From the NCBI GenBank assembly GCA_965221415.1, contig OZ244887.1, positions 1,302,001 to 1,366,000 on the forward strand: a stretch of DNA of 64,000 nucleotides. Reading direction: 5' to 3'. Below are positions 35,722 through 44,552 of the stretch, one piece after another (the stretch's first letter is position 1; each line of letters begins with the position of its first letter). The translations under genes and the position numbers were made by a program. The notes beneath the pieces are model-generated. The model did not search any database. It saw only the letters and a program-made list of their open reading frames with translations, and was not told the origin of the DNA. Source of the stretch: UBA8337 sp965221415 (GTDB taxonomy: Bacteria; Pseudomonadota; Alphaproteobacteria; RS24).

Positions 35722-36450
35722 ATGCAAACCATCAATCTCGACTATCTGATGCTTGAAGATAACCATCGCCTGCTCGATTTGGGCTGCGGCCATGGTCGCC
35801 ATACCCATGCCGCGTTTTTTCACAAACGAGGCCACACTATCGGCGTTGATTTGGGCTTTGAAGATGTGCAAATAACCCGCGCAGGGCTTGAAGCATATCC
35901 AGACCTTGAACCACAAATAGGCGCACCGCGACGCGCCGATGTGTTGGTCGCAGACGCGCTCAGTCTGCCGTTTTCTGACGATTATTTCGACCGCCTTATC
36001 TGCTCAGAAGTGCTTGAGCATATCCCCGATTATCAAGCCGCCTTGACCGAGATTTGGCGCGTCGTGAAACCTGGTGGGCGCATCGGCATTTCCGTCCCGC
36101 ATCGGTGGCCAGAGCAGATTTGCTGGCTATTTTCTGAACAATATCACAATACGCCGGGTGGCCATGTGCGGATTTTTCGCAATAGCGATTTGCGTGCCGA
36201 TTTCGAAGCACTGGGCTTTCGCTTTGTGCGCAAACATTTAAAACACGGGCTGCACAGTCCGTATTGGTGGCTGCGCTGCGCCATCGGAATCCATAATGAC
36301 CGCAATATTCTGGTGCGCGGCTATAAAAAATTACTGGAAATTGAGATTCTCAAAAACCCGCTTGCCCTACGCGCTCTGTCTGCCGCGGCTGACCCGCTTA
36401 TGGGCAAAAGCGTGGTGCTGTATTTTGACAAACCGGACAGCCGCGCATGA
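35722..36450 (+). CDS. Class I SAM-dependent methyltransferase
   Basis: 242 residues with motif I LDLGCGHGRHT, motif II region DVLVADALSLPF, and FDRLICSEVLEHIPD, the Methyltransf_11 pattern. The C-terminal third contains a YWWLRCAIG segment that may bind a hydrophobic substrate. It starts 6 nt after the glycosyltransferase stop, and its own stop overlaps the next ATG (36447-36450). It probably methylates the product of the neighbouring glycosyltransferase. Confidence 0.88.
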   Translation: MQTINLDYLMLEDNHRLLDLGCGHGRHTHAAFFHKRGHTIGVDLGFEDVQITRAGLEAYPDLEPQIGAPRRADVLVADALSLPFSDDYFDRLICSEVLEHIPDYQAALTEIWRVVKPGGRIGISVPHRWPEQICWLFSEQYHNTPGGHVRIFRNSDLRADFEALGFRFVRKHLKHGLHSPYWWLRCAIGIHNDRNILVRGYKKLLEIEILKNPLALRALSAAADPLMGKSVVLYFDKPDSRA

Positions 36451-37508
36451 GCCTATTCATCGACGATATATTTGACGGGGCAGGCGCGAGCATATTGGCG
36501 GTGCAAAACCCCGATGGGTCTATTCCATGGTTTAAAAATGGGGTGATTGACCCGTGGAATCATTTAGAAGCCGCCATGGGGTTGAACCTGATTGGCGAAC
36601 GGCGTGCCTGCGAACACGCTATTGATTTTTTGCGCCAGACGCAAAACGCAGATGGCTCATGGTGGGGACAATTGGGCAGTGCCGTGCCAATCGACGAGGC
36701 GTTGCATCAATTTACCATGCAAGGCGTCAAAAGCGATGCCATACGCGATACTAATTTTATCGCCTATATCGCGACCGCCATTTGGCATGATTTCAAGCTG
36801 CATGGCGATATTGATAATGCCCACGCCAACTGGCCGATGGTGAAAGCCGCCATCGATTTCGTCGTTGCCCTGCAATATGACGAAGGCGATATTCGCTGGA
36901 CAGCGCGTGACCCTGCGACACCAGAAGAAGACGCTCTGGTGACGGGCAATAGTTCGGTTTACAAAAGCCTGCACTGTGCCATCCAACTTGGCGCGGCGCT
37001 GGGGCATGATGTTGACGCTTGGCAAACAGCACGCGCCAAGCTCGGTGATGCATTGGCGCATAAGCCCGAACGCTTCGACCGCACATGGCCGCCAAAGACC
37101 AATTATTCGATGGATTGGTATTATCCGATATTGAGCGGTGCGCTGAGCCATGCGCAAGCCGCCGCGCGCCTCGCCGCACGTTGGGACGATTTCGTCATTG
37201 ACGGCTTTGGCTGTCGCTGCGTCGAAGATGAGCCTTGGGTGACGGTCGCAGAAAGCGCTGAATTAGCCATGGCACTGGTCGCTCACGGGCAACGCGACAA
37301 AGCCGCGACCATGCTCGGTTGGCTCGCGCAATTCCGCGATGATAGCGGCGCGTATTGGATAGGCATGGAGGTAGAGCAGAAAGTTTTCTGGCCAGTTGAG
37401 CGTCCTGCTTGGACGGCGGGTGCGGTTATATTGGCGCATGATGCGGTGCATCAAATCACGCCTGCCCATGATGTGTTTATAGGCGACGCAATATCCGCAG
37501 CGACTTGA
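36447..37508 (+). CDS. Prenyltransferase/squalene-cyclase-like alpha/alpha-toroid protein
   Basis: 353 residues made of repeated helical pairs with QW-like motifs: AVQNPDGSIPWF, FLRQTQNADGSWWG, VVALQYDEGDIRW and WLAQFRDDSGAYWIG. These are characteristic of the alpha/alpha toroid shared by terpene cyclases, prenyltransferases and some glycosidases. No DxDD cyclase motif is visible, so it is probably not a hopene-type cyclase. It overlaps the methyltransferase by 4 nt and, at its 3' end, the convergent methyltransferase by 32 nt. Role unknown; the context suggests modification of a glycosylated lipid or polymer. Confidence 0.75.
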   Translation: MSLFIDDIFDGAGASILAVQNPDGSIPWFKNGVIDPWNHLEAAMGLNLIGERRACEHAIDFLRQTQNADGSWWGQLGSAVPIDEALHQFTMQGVKSDAIRDTNFIAYIATAIWHDFKLHGDIDNAHANWPMVKAAIDFVVALQYDEGDIRWTARDPATPEEDALVTGNSSVYKSLHCAIQLGAALGHDVDAWQTARAKLGDALAHKPERFDRTWPPKTNYSMDWYYPILSGALSHAQAAARLAARWDDFVIDGFGCRCVEDEPWVTVAESAELAMALVAHGQRDKAATMLGWLAQFRDDSGAYWIGMEVEQKVFWPVERPAWTAGAVILAHDAVHQITPAHDVFIGDAISAAT

Positions 37509-38085
37509 CGGCTTTTTCTTCGACAAACAGACCCGAATGCAGCGCCATTTTATAAATCTCATGCGGCGGGCGGCCACCATCTGCCACATTGGGAAACACA
37601 TCGTGGATAGCTAGCAAACCGCCGCGCATCACGCGCACGCCCCAATCGCGGTAATCGGCTAATGCCGCCGACATGCTATGCCCCCCATCGATAAACACAA
37701 AAGACGGTGCTGCTAAGGGCAAGCGGCTGACCAGTTGCGATGGGCTGAGCGCAGGAATGACGGTATCTTCAAGTCCTGCACGGCGAATATTGGCGCGAAA
37801 TTCCAAAAGCGACGACATACCGCCCTCGCCATCATCTAGTTCGGGGTCGAAATAATCTTCGCCGGGTTGGTTTTCTTCCGAGCCGCGATGATGGTCGATG
37901 GCCAATAGCACCCCGCCGACATTTTGACACGCCGTGCCGATAATCACCGTGGACTTGCCACAATAAGAACCGATTTCCACGCAGAGGCCTTGCGGTGCCA
38001 TTTCGGTGGCGGCGGCGAATAAGCCCGCGCCCTCGTTTGGGTCGAGAAACCCTTTGACGCTCTCAATATCAACGCGAAGCTGCAT
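37477..38085 (-). CDS. Class I SAM-dependent methyltransferase (CmcI/Methyltransf_24 type)
   Basis: 202 residues with CVEIGSYCGKSTVIIG as the SAM-binding loop, LLAIDHHRGSEE as motif II and FVFIDGGHSMSAALADY as the metal/substrate motif, typical of the Methyltransf_24 group. Its ATG overlaps the DUF1329 stop by one base (TAATG), a coupling arrangement. The last 32 nt run antiparallel to the 3' end of the toroid gene. It may act with the glycosyltransferase cluster, though it is expressed from the other strand. Confidence 0.85.
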   Translation of the reverse strand: MQLRVDIESVKGFLDPNEGAGLFAAATEMAPQGLCVEIGSYCGKSTVIIGTACQNVGGVLLAIDHHRGSEENQPGEDYFDPELDDGEGGMSSLLEFRANIRRAGLEDTVIPALSPSQLVSRLPLAAPSFVFIDGGHSMSAALADYRDWGVRVMRGGLLAIHDVFPNVADGGRPPHEIYKMALHSGLFVEEKAVKSLRILRRL

Positions 38086-39446
38086 TAACGCCCTACGCGT
38101 CGCCGTAGCGCAGATGGGCCGAAATCGCTCGGCTTGATATCCGCGTCCAAATCAGCTGGCCCATCGTCGAGTTTGATATGGTCAACATTATAACGCCCCG
38201 AAGCGAGGTCGTGCATAACATCAAACTCGAACACGCAAGCCGGCGCTTCATAGTAATTCTTGATGAAACTATGTTGCACACGCGTCAAGTCGCCGCTTGG
38301 GTCATATAAATCCGCCATGAGGAAAATCCAGCTATCCTCATCAGCATAAAATACGCGCTTGCTATAGCTCATATTAACGCCCGGCTTGCCCTGCGCCTCA
38401 AGCACCCAGACACGATGCAATTCATAGCGCAAGTAATCTGGATTGGGATGGTTTGGCGTAAGCAAGCCGTCGCGCGGGGTCGTGGTCGCCGATGCTTTAT
38501 AGGCATTATACGGCACGAGCATTTCTCTTTTGCCGATAATCTTCCACGTATAGCGGTCAGGTGCGCCGCCGAACAAAAACATATTATCATTATTGCGCAA
38601 GCCCGATGATGTGCTGAGAGGGCCATCATAAGTCGCCGCAGATGGGGTCGCGCGAATGACTTTGCGTGTATCAGGACGATACATAAAGCCTTTGCGCGGC
38701 TCGCGCACTTGGTCAATCGTATTGGTCATCGAAAAGCCAGCACCGTTAAAGCGCGTTGGTGCCGTCCACAAGCCCATCCATATAAACTGGTCATTGGCGT
38801 GGTCAGCAGGCACGCCTTGCGGGTCAGCATAAAAATTATACCGCCAGTCTTGGCGCACAATAAGCGTCCGTTCACCATTTGGATACACATTGGCACCGCT
38901 GGTTATCGCCGCATAACGATGCCCATACCAATGAAAATTATGATTCCAGTAAACCTCGACACCACTCTGAGGAATAGGAAAAGGCACGCCAATGCGCGCA
39001 TCAACGACATTATTGCCGTCATCGGTCAGCTTTGCGCGGGTCACATTCTTTTTGGTTTCATCGTAAACAAATTGCGGCAAAGCACACGAACGCCGCGTCG
39101 GGTAGACATCCATACGATAGCTGTTCGGATGACGCGTCAGAAGCGCTTTTTGTCCCTCACTCAAGCGCGCACTATATTGCGCCATATTTTGCGCGGTCAC
39201 CGAATAAAGCGGCTTGTCACTAGCAAATGGGTCGATATGGTCGCCGCCTTTCACATAGCCTTTTGGCGGTGTGGTAATGCCGCCCGTGTAAGCTGGTATC
39301 GTGCCATCGGCAGATGCCGCAGGGTTTGCCCCATTCGGGGTCAGCTTCGTGCCGAGCCAATTTGGGTCTGCCGCAAGCGCGACCGATAAAGATAGTTGCG
39401 CCGCTAAACCCGCAGCAAAAATTGTTTTAAACGTTTTATTGTTCAC
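38085..39446 (-). CDS. DUF1329 exported protein
   Basis: 453 residues with a Sec signal peptide (MNNKTFKTIFAAGLAAQLSL, cleavage near ALA at about residue 25). The mature protein has the features of DUF1329: GTIPAYTGGI near the start, Trp- and Tyr-rich strands, and RVWVLEAQGKPG followed by YSKRVFYADEDSW. The family is related in fold to LolA-like carriers and is often found near genes for degrading hydrophobic compounds, where an outer-membrane transport role has been suggested. The stop overlaps the next start as TAATG, so the unrelated-looking methyltransferase is coupled to it. Confidence 0.85.
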   Translation of the reverse strand: MNNKTFKTIFAAGLAAQLSLSVALAADPNWLGTKLTPNGANPAASADGTIPAYTGGITTPPKGYVKGGDHIDPFASDKPLYSVTAQNMAQYSARLSEGQKALLTRHPNSYRMDVYPTRRSCALPQFVYDETKKNVTRAKLTDDGNNVVDARIGVPFPIPQSGVEVYWNHNFHWYGHRYAAITSGANVYPNGERTLIVRQDWRYNFYADPQGVPADHANDQFIWMGLWTAPTRFNGAGFSMTNTIDQVREPRKGFMYRPDTRKVIRATPSAATYDGPLSTSSGLRNNDNMFLFGGAPDRYTWKIIGKREMLVPYNAYKASATTTPRDGLLTPNHPNPDYLRYELHRVWVLEAQGKPGVNMSYSKRVFYADEDSWIFLMADLYDPSGDLTRVQHSFIKNYYEAPACVFEFDVMHDLASGRYNVDHIKLDDGPADLDADIKPSDFGPSALRRRVGR

Positions 39447-39521
39447 AATGCTTCTCCTATATTTGCCAAGACATTACAGTTGGTGCATAATTTTAACAAG
39501 TCATCGTTCAGGGAGAAAACC

Positions 39522-41303
39522 ATGTTTGATTTAATTATTCGCAACGCCAAGCTCGTTGATGGCACAGGAGCCGCCGCACGCATGGCCGATATCGCCGTTA
39601 AAGACGGCAAGATTGCCGAAATCGGCACGATTGACGCAAAAGCAAAAACCGAGATTGACGCAAAAAACGACCTCGTCACCCCGGGTTGGGTCGATATTCA
39701 TACGCATTATGACGGTCAGGTGACATGGGACCCTTATCTGTCGCCATCGGGTTGGAACGGCGTGACCACGGTCGTCATGGGAAATTGCGGTGTCGGATTT
39801 GCCCCCGCCAAAGCAGATAAGCACGACTGGCTTATCGGGCTGATGGAAGGGGTCGAAGACATCCCCGGGGCTGCCTTGACCGAGGGCATTGATTGGCAGT
39901 GGGAAAGTTTTCCCGAATATCTCGACGCGCTGGAAACCAAACCGCGCGCGCTTGATGTCGCCACGCAAATACCGCATGGCGCGGTGCGTGCCTACGTTAT
40001 GGGTCAACGCGGTGCTGATAATGAAGCCGCCACGCCCGAAGACATCGCGCAAATGGCCGATATTGTCGAAGATGGTATCAAAGCGGGTGCGCTCGGGTTT
40101 TCGACGTCGCGAACCATGCTGCATTTATCCAAAGACGGCGAACCTGTGCCCGGCACATTCGCCAATAAGGACGAGCTGATTGGCATCGCCGAGGGCATGC
40201 AACGCGCAGGCTATAGCGTTTTCGAAATGGCCTCTGACCTCAACCCCGCCGAGAAAGAGTTTGGCTGGATGGCTGAATTGTCAAAGAAAACGGGGCTGCC
40301 AGTGACTTATGCGCTGTTGCAAAACCCTGCCGAGCCTGAGGGTTGGCGCGACTTACTGCGCATGACCGATGAGGCGGTGGCCGATGGCGCGAATGTCAAA
40401 GCGCAGATGGCTTTGCGTGCGCCGGGGCTTATTCTGGGTTGGGAAAGCACGGTGCATCCGTTTTCGCTGCACCCTGAATATGAGCCTCTGGCCGATTTGC
40501 CGCCTGCCGAACGGCTCGAGAAATTGCGCGACCCTGCCATGCGCGAGGCGCTGATAAACGGTGCGCCTTATTTCATGGAAACCGCCAATGTCGACGAAGG
40601 CACTGGATTGCCAAGCGGTCACGGCATTGGTGCGCTGATAACGTTGGGCTTTAATAATATGTTCCGCTTGATGCAGGATGGTGTGCCAAATTATGAGCCA
40701 GCTGCTGGCGACAGCATCGCCACGCTCGCTGAGGCAAAAGGCGTGACACCGCCTGAAATTATTTATGACATGCTGATGGAAAATGACGGGCGCGGTTATG
40801 TATTTCTGCCTTTGCTGAATTATGCCAATCAGAATTACGACCATATTTACGAGATGTTCAATTCTGAAAACACCGTGCTGAGCCTATCGGATGGCGGGGC
40901 GCATTGCGGCGTGATTACCGATGCGAGCTTCCCGACCTATCTGCTGAGCCATTGGGTGCGCGACCGCGCACGGGGCAAGCGTTTTGAACTGGAAAAAGCG
41001 GTCGCCGCTCAGACCAGCGAAACCGCCGCCTTATATGGCCTCAACGACCGTGGGATTATCGCCCCCGGCATGAAAGCCGATATGAACATTATCGACTTTG
41101 ATGCGCTGCAATTAGGCGAACCAGAAATGGTCTACGACCTACCTGCGGGAGGTCGTCGGTTGATTCAAAAAATCAGCGGCTATCGCTATACCATCGTCAG
41201 CGGTGAGATTACCTATGATGATGGCCACCCAACGGGGAAAATGCCCGGCAAATTGGTGCGCGGCGTGCAAAACGCCGTAGCGGGCAAACTCGCGGCTGAA
41301 TAG
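39522..41303 (+). CDS. Amidohydrolase, D-aminoacylase-like
   Basis: 593 residues of the amidohydrolase_3 / N-acyl-D-amino-acid deacylase group. The metal motif HTHYDGQ, the bridging-cysteine segment VMGNCGVGFAP, GHGIGALIT and SDGGAHCGV with a catalytic Asp are all present. I use the ATG at 39522 (MFDLIIRNAK) after GGGAG; an in-frame TTG upstream is unlikely. No signal peptide, so cytoplasmic. Natural substrate unknown: N-acyl-D-amino acids or a related amide. It is divergent from DUF1329 and convergent with a symporter gene (1-nt gap). Confidence 0.88.
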   Translation: MFDLIIRNAKLVDGTGAAARMADIAVKDGKIAEIGTIDAKAKTEIDAKNDLVTPGWVDIHTHYDGQVTWDPYLSPSGWNGVTTVVMGNCGVGFAPAKADKHDWLIGLMEGVEDIPGAALTEGIDWQWESFPEYLDALETKPRALDVATQIPHGAVRAYVMGQRGADNEAATPEDIAQMADIVEDGIKAGALGFSTSRTMLHLSKDGEPVPGTFANKDELIGIAEGMQRAGYSVFEMASDLNPAEKEFGWMAELSKKTGLPVTYALLQNPAEPEGWRDLLRMTDEAVADGANVKAQMALRAPGLILGWESTVHPFSLHPEYEPLADLPPAERLEKLRDPAMREALINGAPYFMETANVDEGTGLPSGHGIGALITLGFNNMFRLMQDGVPNYEPAAGDSIATLAEAKGVTPPEIIYDMLMENDGRGYVFLPLLNYANQNYDHIYEMFNSENTVLSLSDGGAHCGVITDASFPTYLLSHWVRDRARGKRFELEKAVAAQTSETAALYGLNDRGIIAPGMKADMNIIDFDALQLGEPEMVYDLPAGGRRLIQKISGYRYTIVSGEITYDDGHPTGKMPGKLVRGVQNAVAGKLAAE

Positions 41304-41304
41304 A

Positions 41305-42702
41305 CTAGCTTTTGGGGCGTGCTGCGCGGGATTCTTCGAGCGACTCCATCACCGCGCGGTGTTCCTTTTCGTCAAAGGCAAAGCGCAACAGCAACAGCGC
41401 GCCAATGATATAAGCGACAAAAGGCAGTCCAGAATACAGACCTTTAAACGTCCACACGACAAGCTCTGATTGGTCTGCCTTGGGAACAAAGCCAGATAAA
41501 GACAGCGCAAAGCCTGTGACCATCAGCATCATGCCATAGGCCGATTTAGAAACGAAATACCACGCGGCAAAATACGCACCCTCTTTGCGCTCGCCTGTGC
41601 GATATTCGTCAAAATCAATAACATCCGATTTGATAGATGGGTTCACCGTACCGCCACACGACCCCGCCGCACCCGCCAAAGCAGCCAAGGCAATCAGCAG
41701 ATTTTCGTCACCCGGATTGAGCGTAATCATGCCGCCAAAAGCCACCGCCGTTACCAACATCGAACAAAACCAAAGCGGCTTTTTGCCAAACCGCTTGGCC
41801 AACGGTATCCAAATCGGGGTCAAGGCAAAGGAAAATACCATATAAGAAAGAATAAAAAGCGGCGCAAGCTGCGGTGCTTTCATCACATATTCAGCGACAT
41901 AAAGCGTCATAATCGTGATGCTTGCGCTGCCAAGGTTCTCGATAAATATCACCACCAGAAGCAAACGCGCATGGCTGTTGCGCCAAATATCACGCACCGC
42001 CTCCCACGGCTTTTCAGGCGCTTTATCCATAAACTCAGGACGCTCTCGCAAGCCCCAAACGCAAACCAGTAAACACATCCCGCAAAACAACGCCGCATAA
42101 ATAGATTGGTCAGCCGCCAAACTGCGCACAGCCGCATTGCTTTCAGCTTCCGCCAGAATCAACCAATACATCGTCGCCAGTGCCGAAATATAACCCGCAA
42201 TCCAACCCGCATGGCGCGCGCCAAAAATCTTAGTGCGCTCGTGAAAATTATCGGTGAGCTCAGCCCCTAGAGACATATGCGGCACAATGAACATCGTCTG
42301 CGCCGAGAAAAACCCAATAATCGCAATCCCCATCCACAAAGCCAATTGGTTCTGCGATAGCCAATCGGGCGGTGCAGACAGCATCCAGAAACTAACCCCG
42401 ATAGGAATAATCGCCCCGAACAACCATGGCCGACGGCGGCCAAATCGCGTGCGTGTTTTATCGGATAAATAGCCCACCAGTGGGTCAGAAATCGCATCCC
42501 AAAAGCGCGACAGCCCATAAATCGCACCCATCAAAGCAGGCGCGATAAGCAATACATCAGTGGCAAACTTCAGCGTGTAAAGTGTCACCAGACAAAACAT
42601 ATAGCCCGCGCCTACCGGCGGTAGAGCGTATAAGAAAATCTGCCACCAGCCAATCCGACCTTCTGCCGTGAGATTCTGGTTTGATGCGTCTGTTACGCTC
42701 AT
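41305..42702 (-). CDS. Sugar:cation symporter, GPH/MelB family of MFS
   Basis: 465 residues with about twelve membrane helices. The N-terminal half contains FWDAISDPLVGYLSDKTRTR followed by FGRRRPW, the GPH family signature with its cation-site Asp residues, and the C-terminal half ends in a charged tail. Members import sugars, glucuronides or other organic solutes with Na+ or H+. AGGAGGGAGAGG precedes the ATG at 42702. The substrate is unknown; the convergent amidohydrolase could act on it. Confidence 0.9.
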   Translation of the reverse strand: MSVTDASNQNLTAEGRIGWWQIFLYALPPVGAGYMFCLVTLYTLKFATDVLLIAPALMGAIYGLSRFWDAISDPLVGYLSDKTRTRFGRRRPWLFGAIIPIGVSFWMLSAPPDWLSQNQLALWMGIAIIGFFSAQTMFIVPHMSLGAELTDNFHERTKIFGARHAGWIAGYISALATMYWLILAEAESNAAVRSLAADQSIYAALFCGMCLLVCVWGLRERPEFMDKAPEKPWEAVRDIWRNSHARLLLVVIFIENLGSASITIMTLYVAEYVMKAPQLAPLFILSYMVFSFALTPIWIPLAKRFGKKPLWFCSMLVTAVAFGGMITLNPGDENLLIALAALAGAAGSCGGTVNPSIKSDVIDFDEYRTGERKEGAYFAAWYFVSKSAYGMMLMVTGFALSLSGFVPKADQSELVVWTFKGLYSGLPFVAYIIGALLLLRFAFDEKEHRAVMESLEESRAARPKS

Positions 42703-42799
42703 AAATGCCTCTCCCTCCTGCGAACAGCAACACTAATTGCTGCTCTTAGCAAGTGTAAATATGTTCGACATCGCCCATGCGCACGCCTAATATGGCAAG

Positions 42800-43372
42800 A
42801 TGCGCATGACACCAGAAAATAACGCAAAGTCCTTCTACCAAGGCCTCATCGCTTTGGGGCTTGTTTTATTCGGGGCGTATTTGCTTTATGAACGCGGCCT
42901 TCTCAGCGTTTTGCTCGAGGGCGATAAAAGTCGCCTCTCATGGCTGATTATCGCTATTTGGGTCGTCATGAGCCTGCGCTGGCTACAGCTATTGCGGTGG
43001 GTGCAGCATCAACATGAAACCCTCGAGACCTTTAGCAAAGGCGCATCTGATGAGCAGGAAGCTTTGATGGGGCGGTGGCTTGCGCATGGATGGTTGGCGG
43101 CAGATAGTGCTTTGAAAATCGGCCTACTGGGGACGATTATCGGCTTTATTTTTATGCTATCGCCGATTGCGACGCTGGTCAGTTTCGACCCCGTCAGCCT
43201 GCAAGGTGCGTTGGGCGGCATGTCGGCGGGCATGGCGGTTGCGCTATACACGACGTTAACGGGTCTTGTGGCGAATATGGTGCTGCGGCTGCAATTTCAA
43301 TTTTTGGCCGATAATATGCAGACGCTTTTACTTGCGGCGCACCCCTCCCCCAATAGTGAGCCAGCTAAATGA
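42800..43372 (+). CDS. MotA/TolQ/ExbB-type proton channel subunit
   Basis: 190 residues with helices near 13-30, 45-65, 106-128 and 142-168. The last two carry the family hallmarks GLLGTIIGFI and GMSAGMAVALYTTLTGLVA, which line the proton path in TolQ, ExbB and MotA. It lacks the long cytoplasmic loop of MotA. Its stop overlaps the next start as ATGA. No tolR, tolA, exbD, tonB or flagellar gene is nearby, so this appears to be a separate proton-driven complex. See the finding for 42800-44552. Confidence 0.85.
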   Translation: MRMTPENNAKSFYQGLIALGLVLFGAYLLYERGLLSVLLEGDKSRLSWLIIAIWVVMSLRWLQLLRWVQHQHETLETFSKGASDEQEALMGRWLAHGWLAADSALKIGLLGTIIGFIFMLSPIATLVSFDPVSLQGALGGMSAGMAVALYTTLTGLVANMVLRLQFQFLADNMQTLLLAAHPSPNSEPAK

Positions 43373-44004
43373 TTGGCGACAAGCTTTTTGCTCCTGTCGA
43401 AGACCAGAATGCCTTTACCGACATTTTGTTCAATGCGCTCTTGGGGTTTGTTTTTATGTTCTCGGTGGCGTTCATGCTTATTCGGCCTGAAATCACCGAT
43501 GGCAAGGTAAATCCGAAAGCCGAGTTTATGATTACCGCGAGCTGGCCTGATGGCCATCAGGACGATGTTGACCTGATTGTCGAAGATGGCGAAGGCAATA
43601 TCGTCTGGTTCGACACGCGTGAAGCGGGACTGATGCATCTTGACCGCGACGACCGTGGTTGGTTGGGCGATAGCATCACGGTGGCGGGCGAAAAAATCAG
43701 CAACCCGCTCAATCAGGAAACCGTGACCTTGCGCGGCATTGCAGCCGGCGAGTATGTCGTCAATCTGCTACACTATAAAGCCGAGACGGGGCGGCCTGTG
43801 CCCGTAAAAGTCAAAGTCGAGAAATTAAACCCAACGGTCAAAGTTGTCTTTGCTGGCACCACATCGCTTAACGGTGCGGGCGATGAGCAAACCGCCATTC
43901 GTTTCAAATTGGATGCCACAGGCGATGTGTTAGAGACAGCCAGTCGTCATAAATTGCTCATCCGTGCCGACGGTTTCGACGCTAAATCTGGAGCCGATAA
44001 ATGA
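43369..44004 (+). CDS. ExbD/MotB-like single-helix protein with beta-sandwich periplasmic domain
   Basis: 211 residues. One helix (about residues 17-38) contains FTDILFNALLGFVFMF, with an Asp at the position that conducts protons in ExbD, TolR and MotB. The periplasmic part is not the usual ExbD fold or an OmpA peptidoglycan domain. It looks like a beta-sandwich: DDVDLIVEDGEGNIVWF, a central LDRDDRGWLGD and GEYVVNLLHYKAETG with PVKVKVEKL. That order recalls the DUF2135/YfaP pattern, from memory only. It overlaps both neighbours by 4 nt. Confidence 0.75.
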   Translation: MIGDKLFAPVEDQNAFTDILFNALLGFVFMFSVAFMLIRPEITDGKVNPKAEFMITASWPDGHQDDVDLIVEDGEGNIVWFDTREAGLMHLDRDDRGWLGDSITVAGEKISNPLNQETVTLRGIAAGEYVVNLLHYKAETGRPVPVKVKVEKLNPTVKVVFAGTTSLNGAGDEQTAIRFKLDATGDVLETASRHKLLIRADGFDAKSGADK

Positions 44005-44552
44005 CGATTCCGCTGATTTTGGGCATTGCTTATGCCGTCTTGGCCGCGCTTGTGCTGAACCTCAATCTGAACAGCCCGTGGCGCAAAGAGATTAAAATTG
44101 CCGCCATCATCGCTGTCAGTCTGCTTTATGTGGGCAGTTATTATGGCAGTCAAAACTTGCGCGGCTGGGCGATTGCGCAAAATCCGCCCAACCCTTTTAA
44201 GCTGCATTGGGCGATTGTTGAAGAACCAGACAAGGCCGCCAAAACATCGGGGGCGATTTATATTCTCGCGCAACCGCTTAACGCGCAACGGCGTGTGGTT
44301 GGACGCCCGCGCCTTTACCAACTGCCCTTTTCGCCCGAACTCGCCGAGCAAGTCGATGCCGCCTTAGCCAAAAAAGAAGATGGCAAACCGCTAGAGGCAA
44401 CGCTCAGCTATAAAGCCGCCACGCCAGATGAGCTAGACGAGGCGAAAAAACGCGATGGCAAAAACAGCCGCCCCGATTCCGCTGGCGATAGGGATCGACT
44501 AAAGCTTGATTTTAGAGACCTGCCAACGCCAAACCTGCCGCCTAAATCATAG
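44001..44552 (+). CDS. Unknown membrane protein in the MotA-like operon
   Basis: 183 residues: two hydrophobic helices at about 3-22 and 32-50, then a soluble region with ordinary mixed composition (HWAIVEEPDK, IYILAQPLN) and a charged, Pro-rich tail ending PNLPPKS. I recognise no domain. It overlaps the ExbD-like gene by 4 nt (ATGA), so it is almost certainly part of the same complex or pathway. Its stop abuts the convergent PQQ dehydrogenase stop. Confidence 0.7.
   Translation: MTIPLILGIAYAVLAALVLNLNLNSPWRKEIKIAAIIAVSLLYVGSYYGSQNLRGWAIAQNPPNPFKLHWAIVEEPDKAAKTSGAIYILAQPLNAQRRVVGRPRLYQLPFSPELAEQVDAALAKKEDGKPLEATLSYKAATPDELDEAKKRDGKNSRPDSAGDRDRLKLDFRDLPTPNLPPKS

Noticed and set aside
36447..37508. 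Squalene-hopene cyclase
   Set aside because: QW-like repeats are present but the protein is about half the usual length and has no DxDD motif.
42800..44004. Zorya anti-phage system (ZorA/ZorB)
   Set aside because: The channel protein lacks the long ZorA tail, the partner has no OmpA-type peptidoglycan domain as in ZorB, and no helicase or nuclease gene follows.
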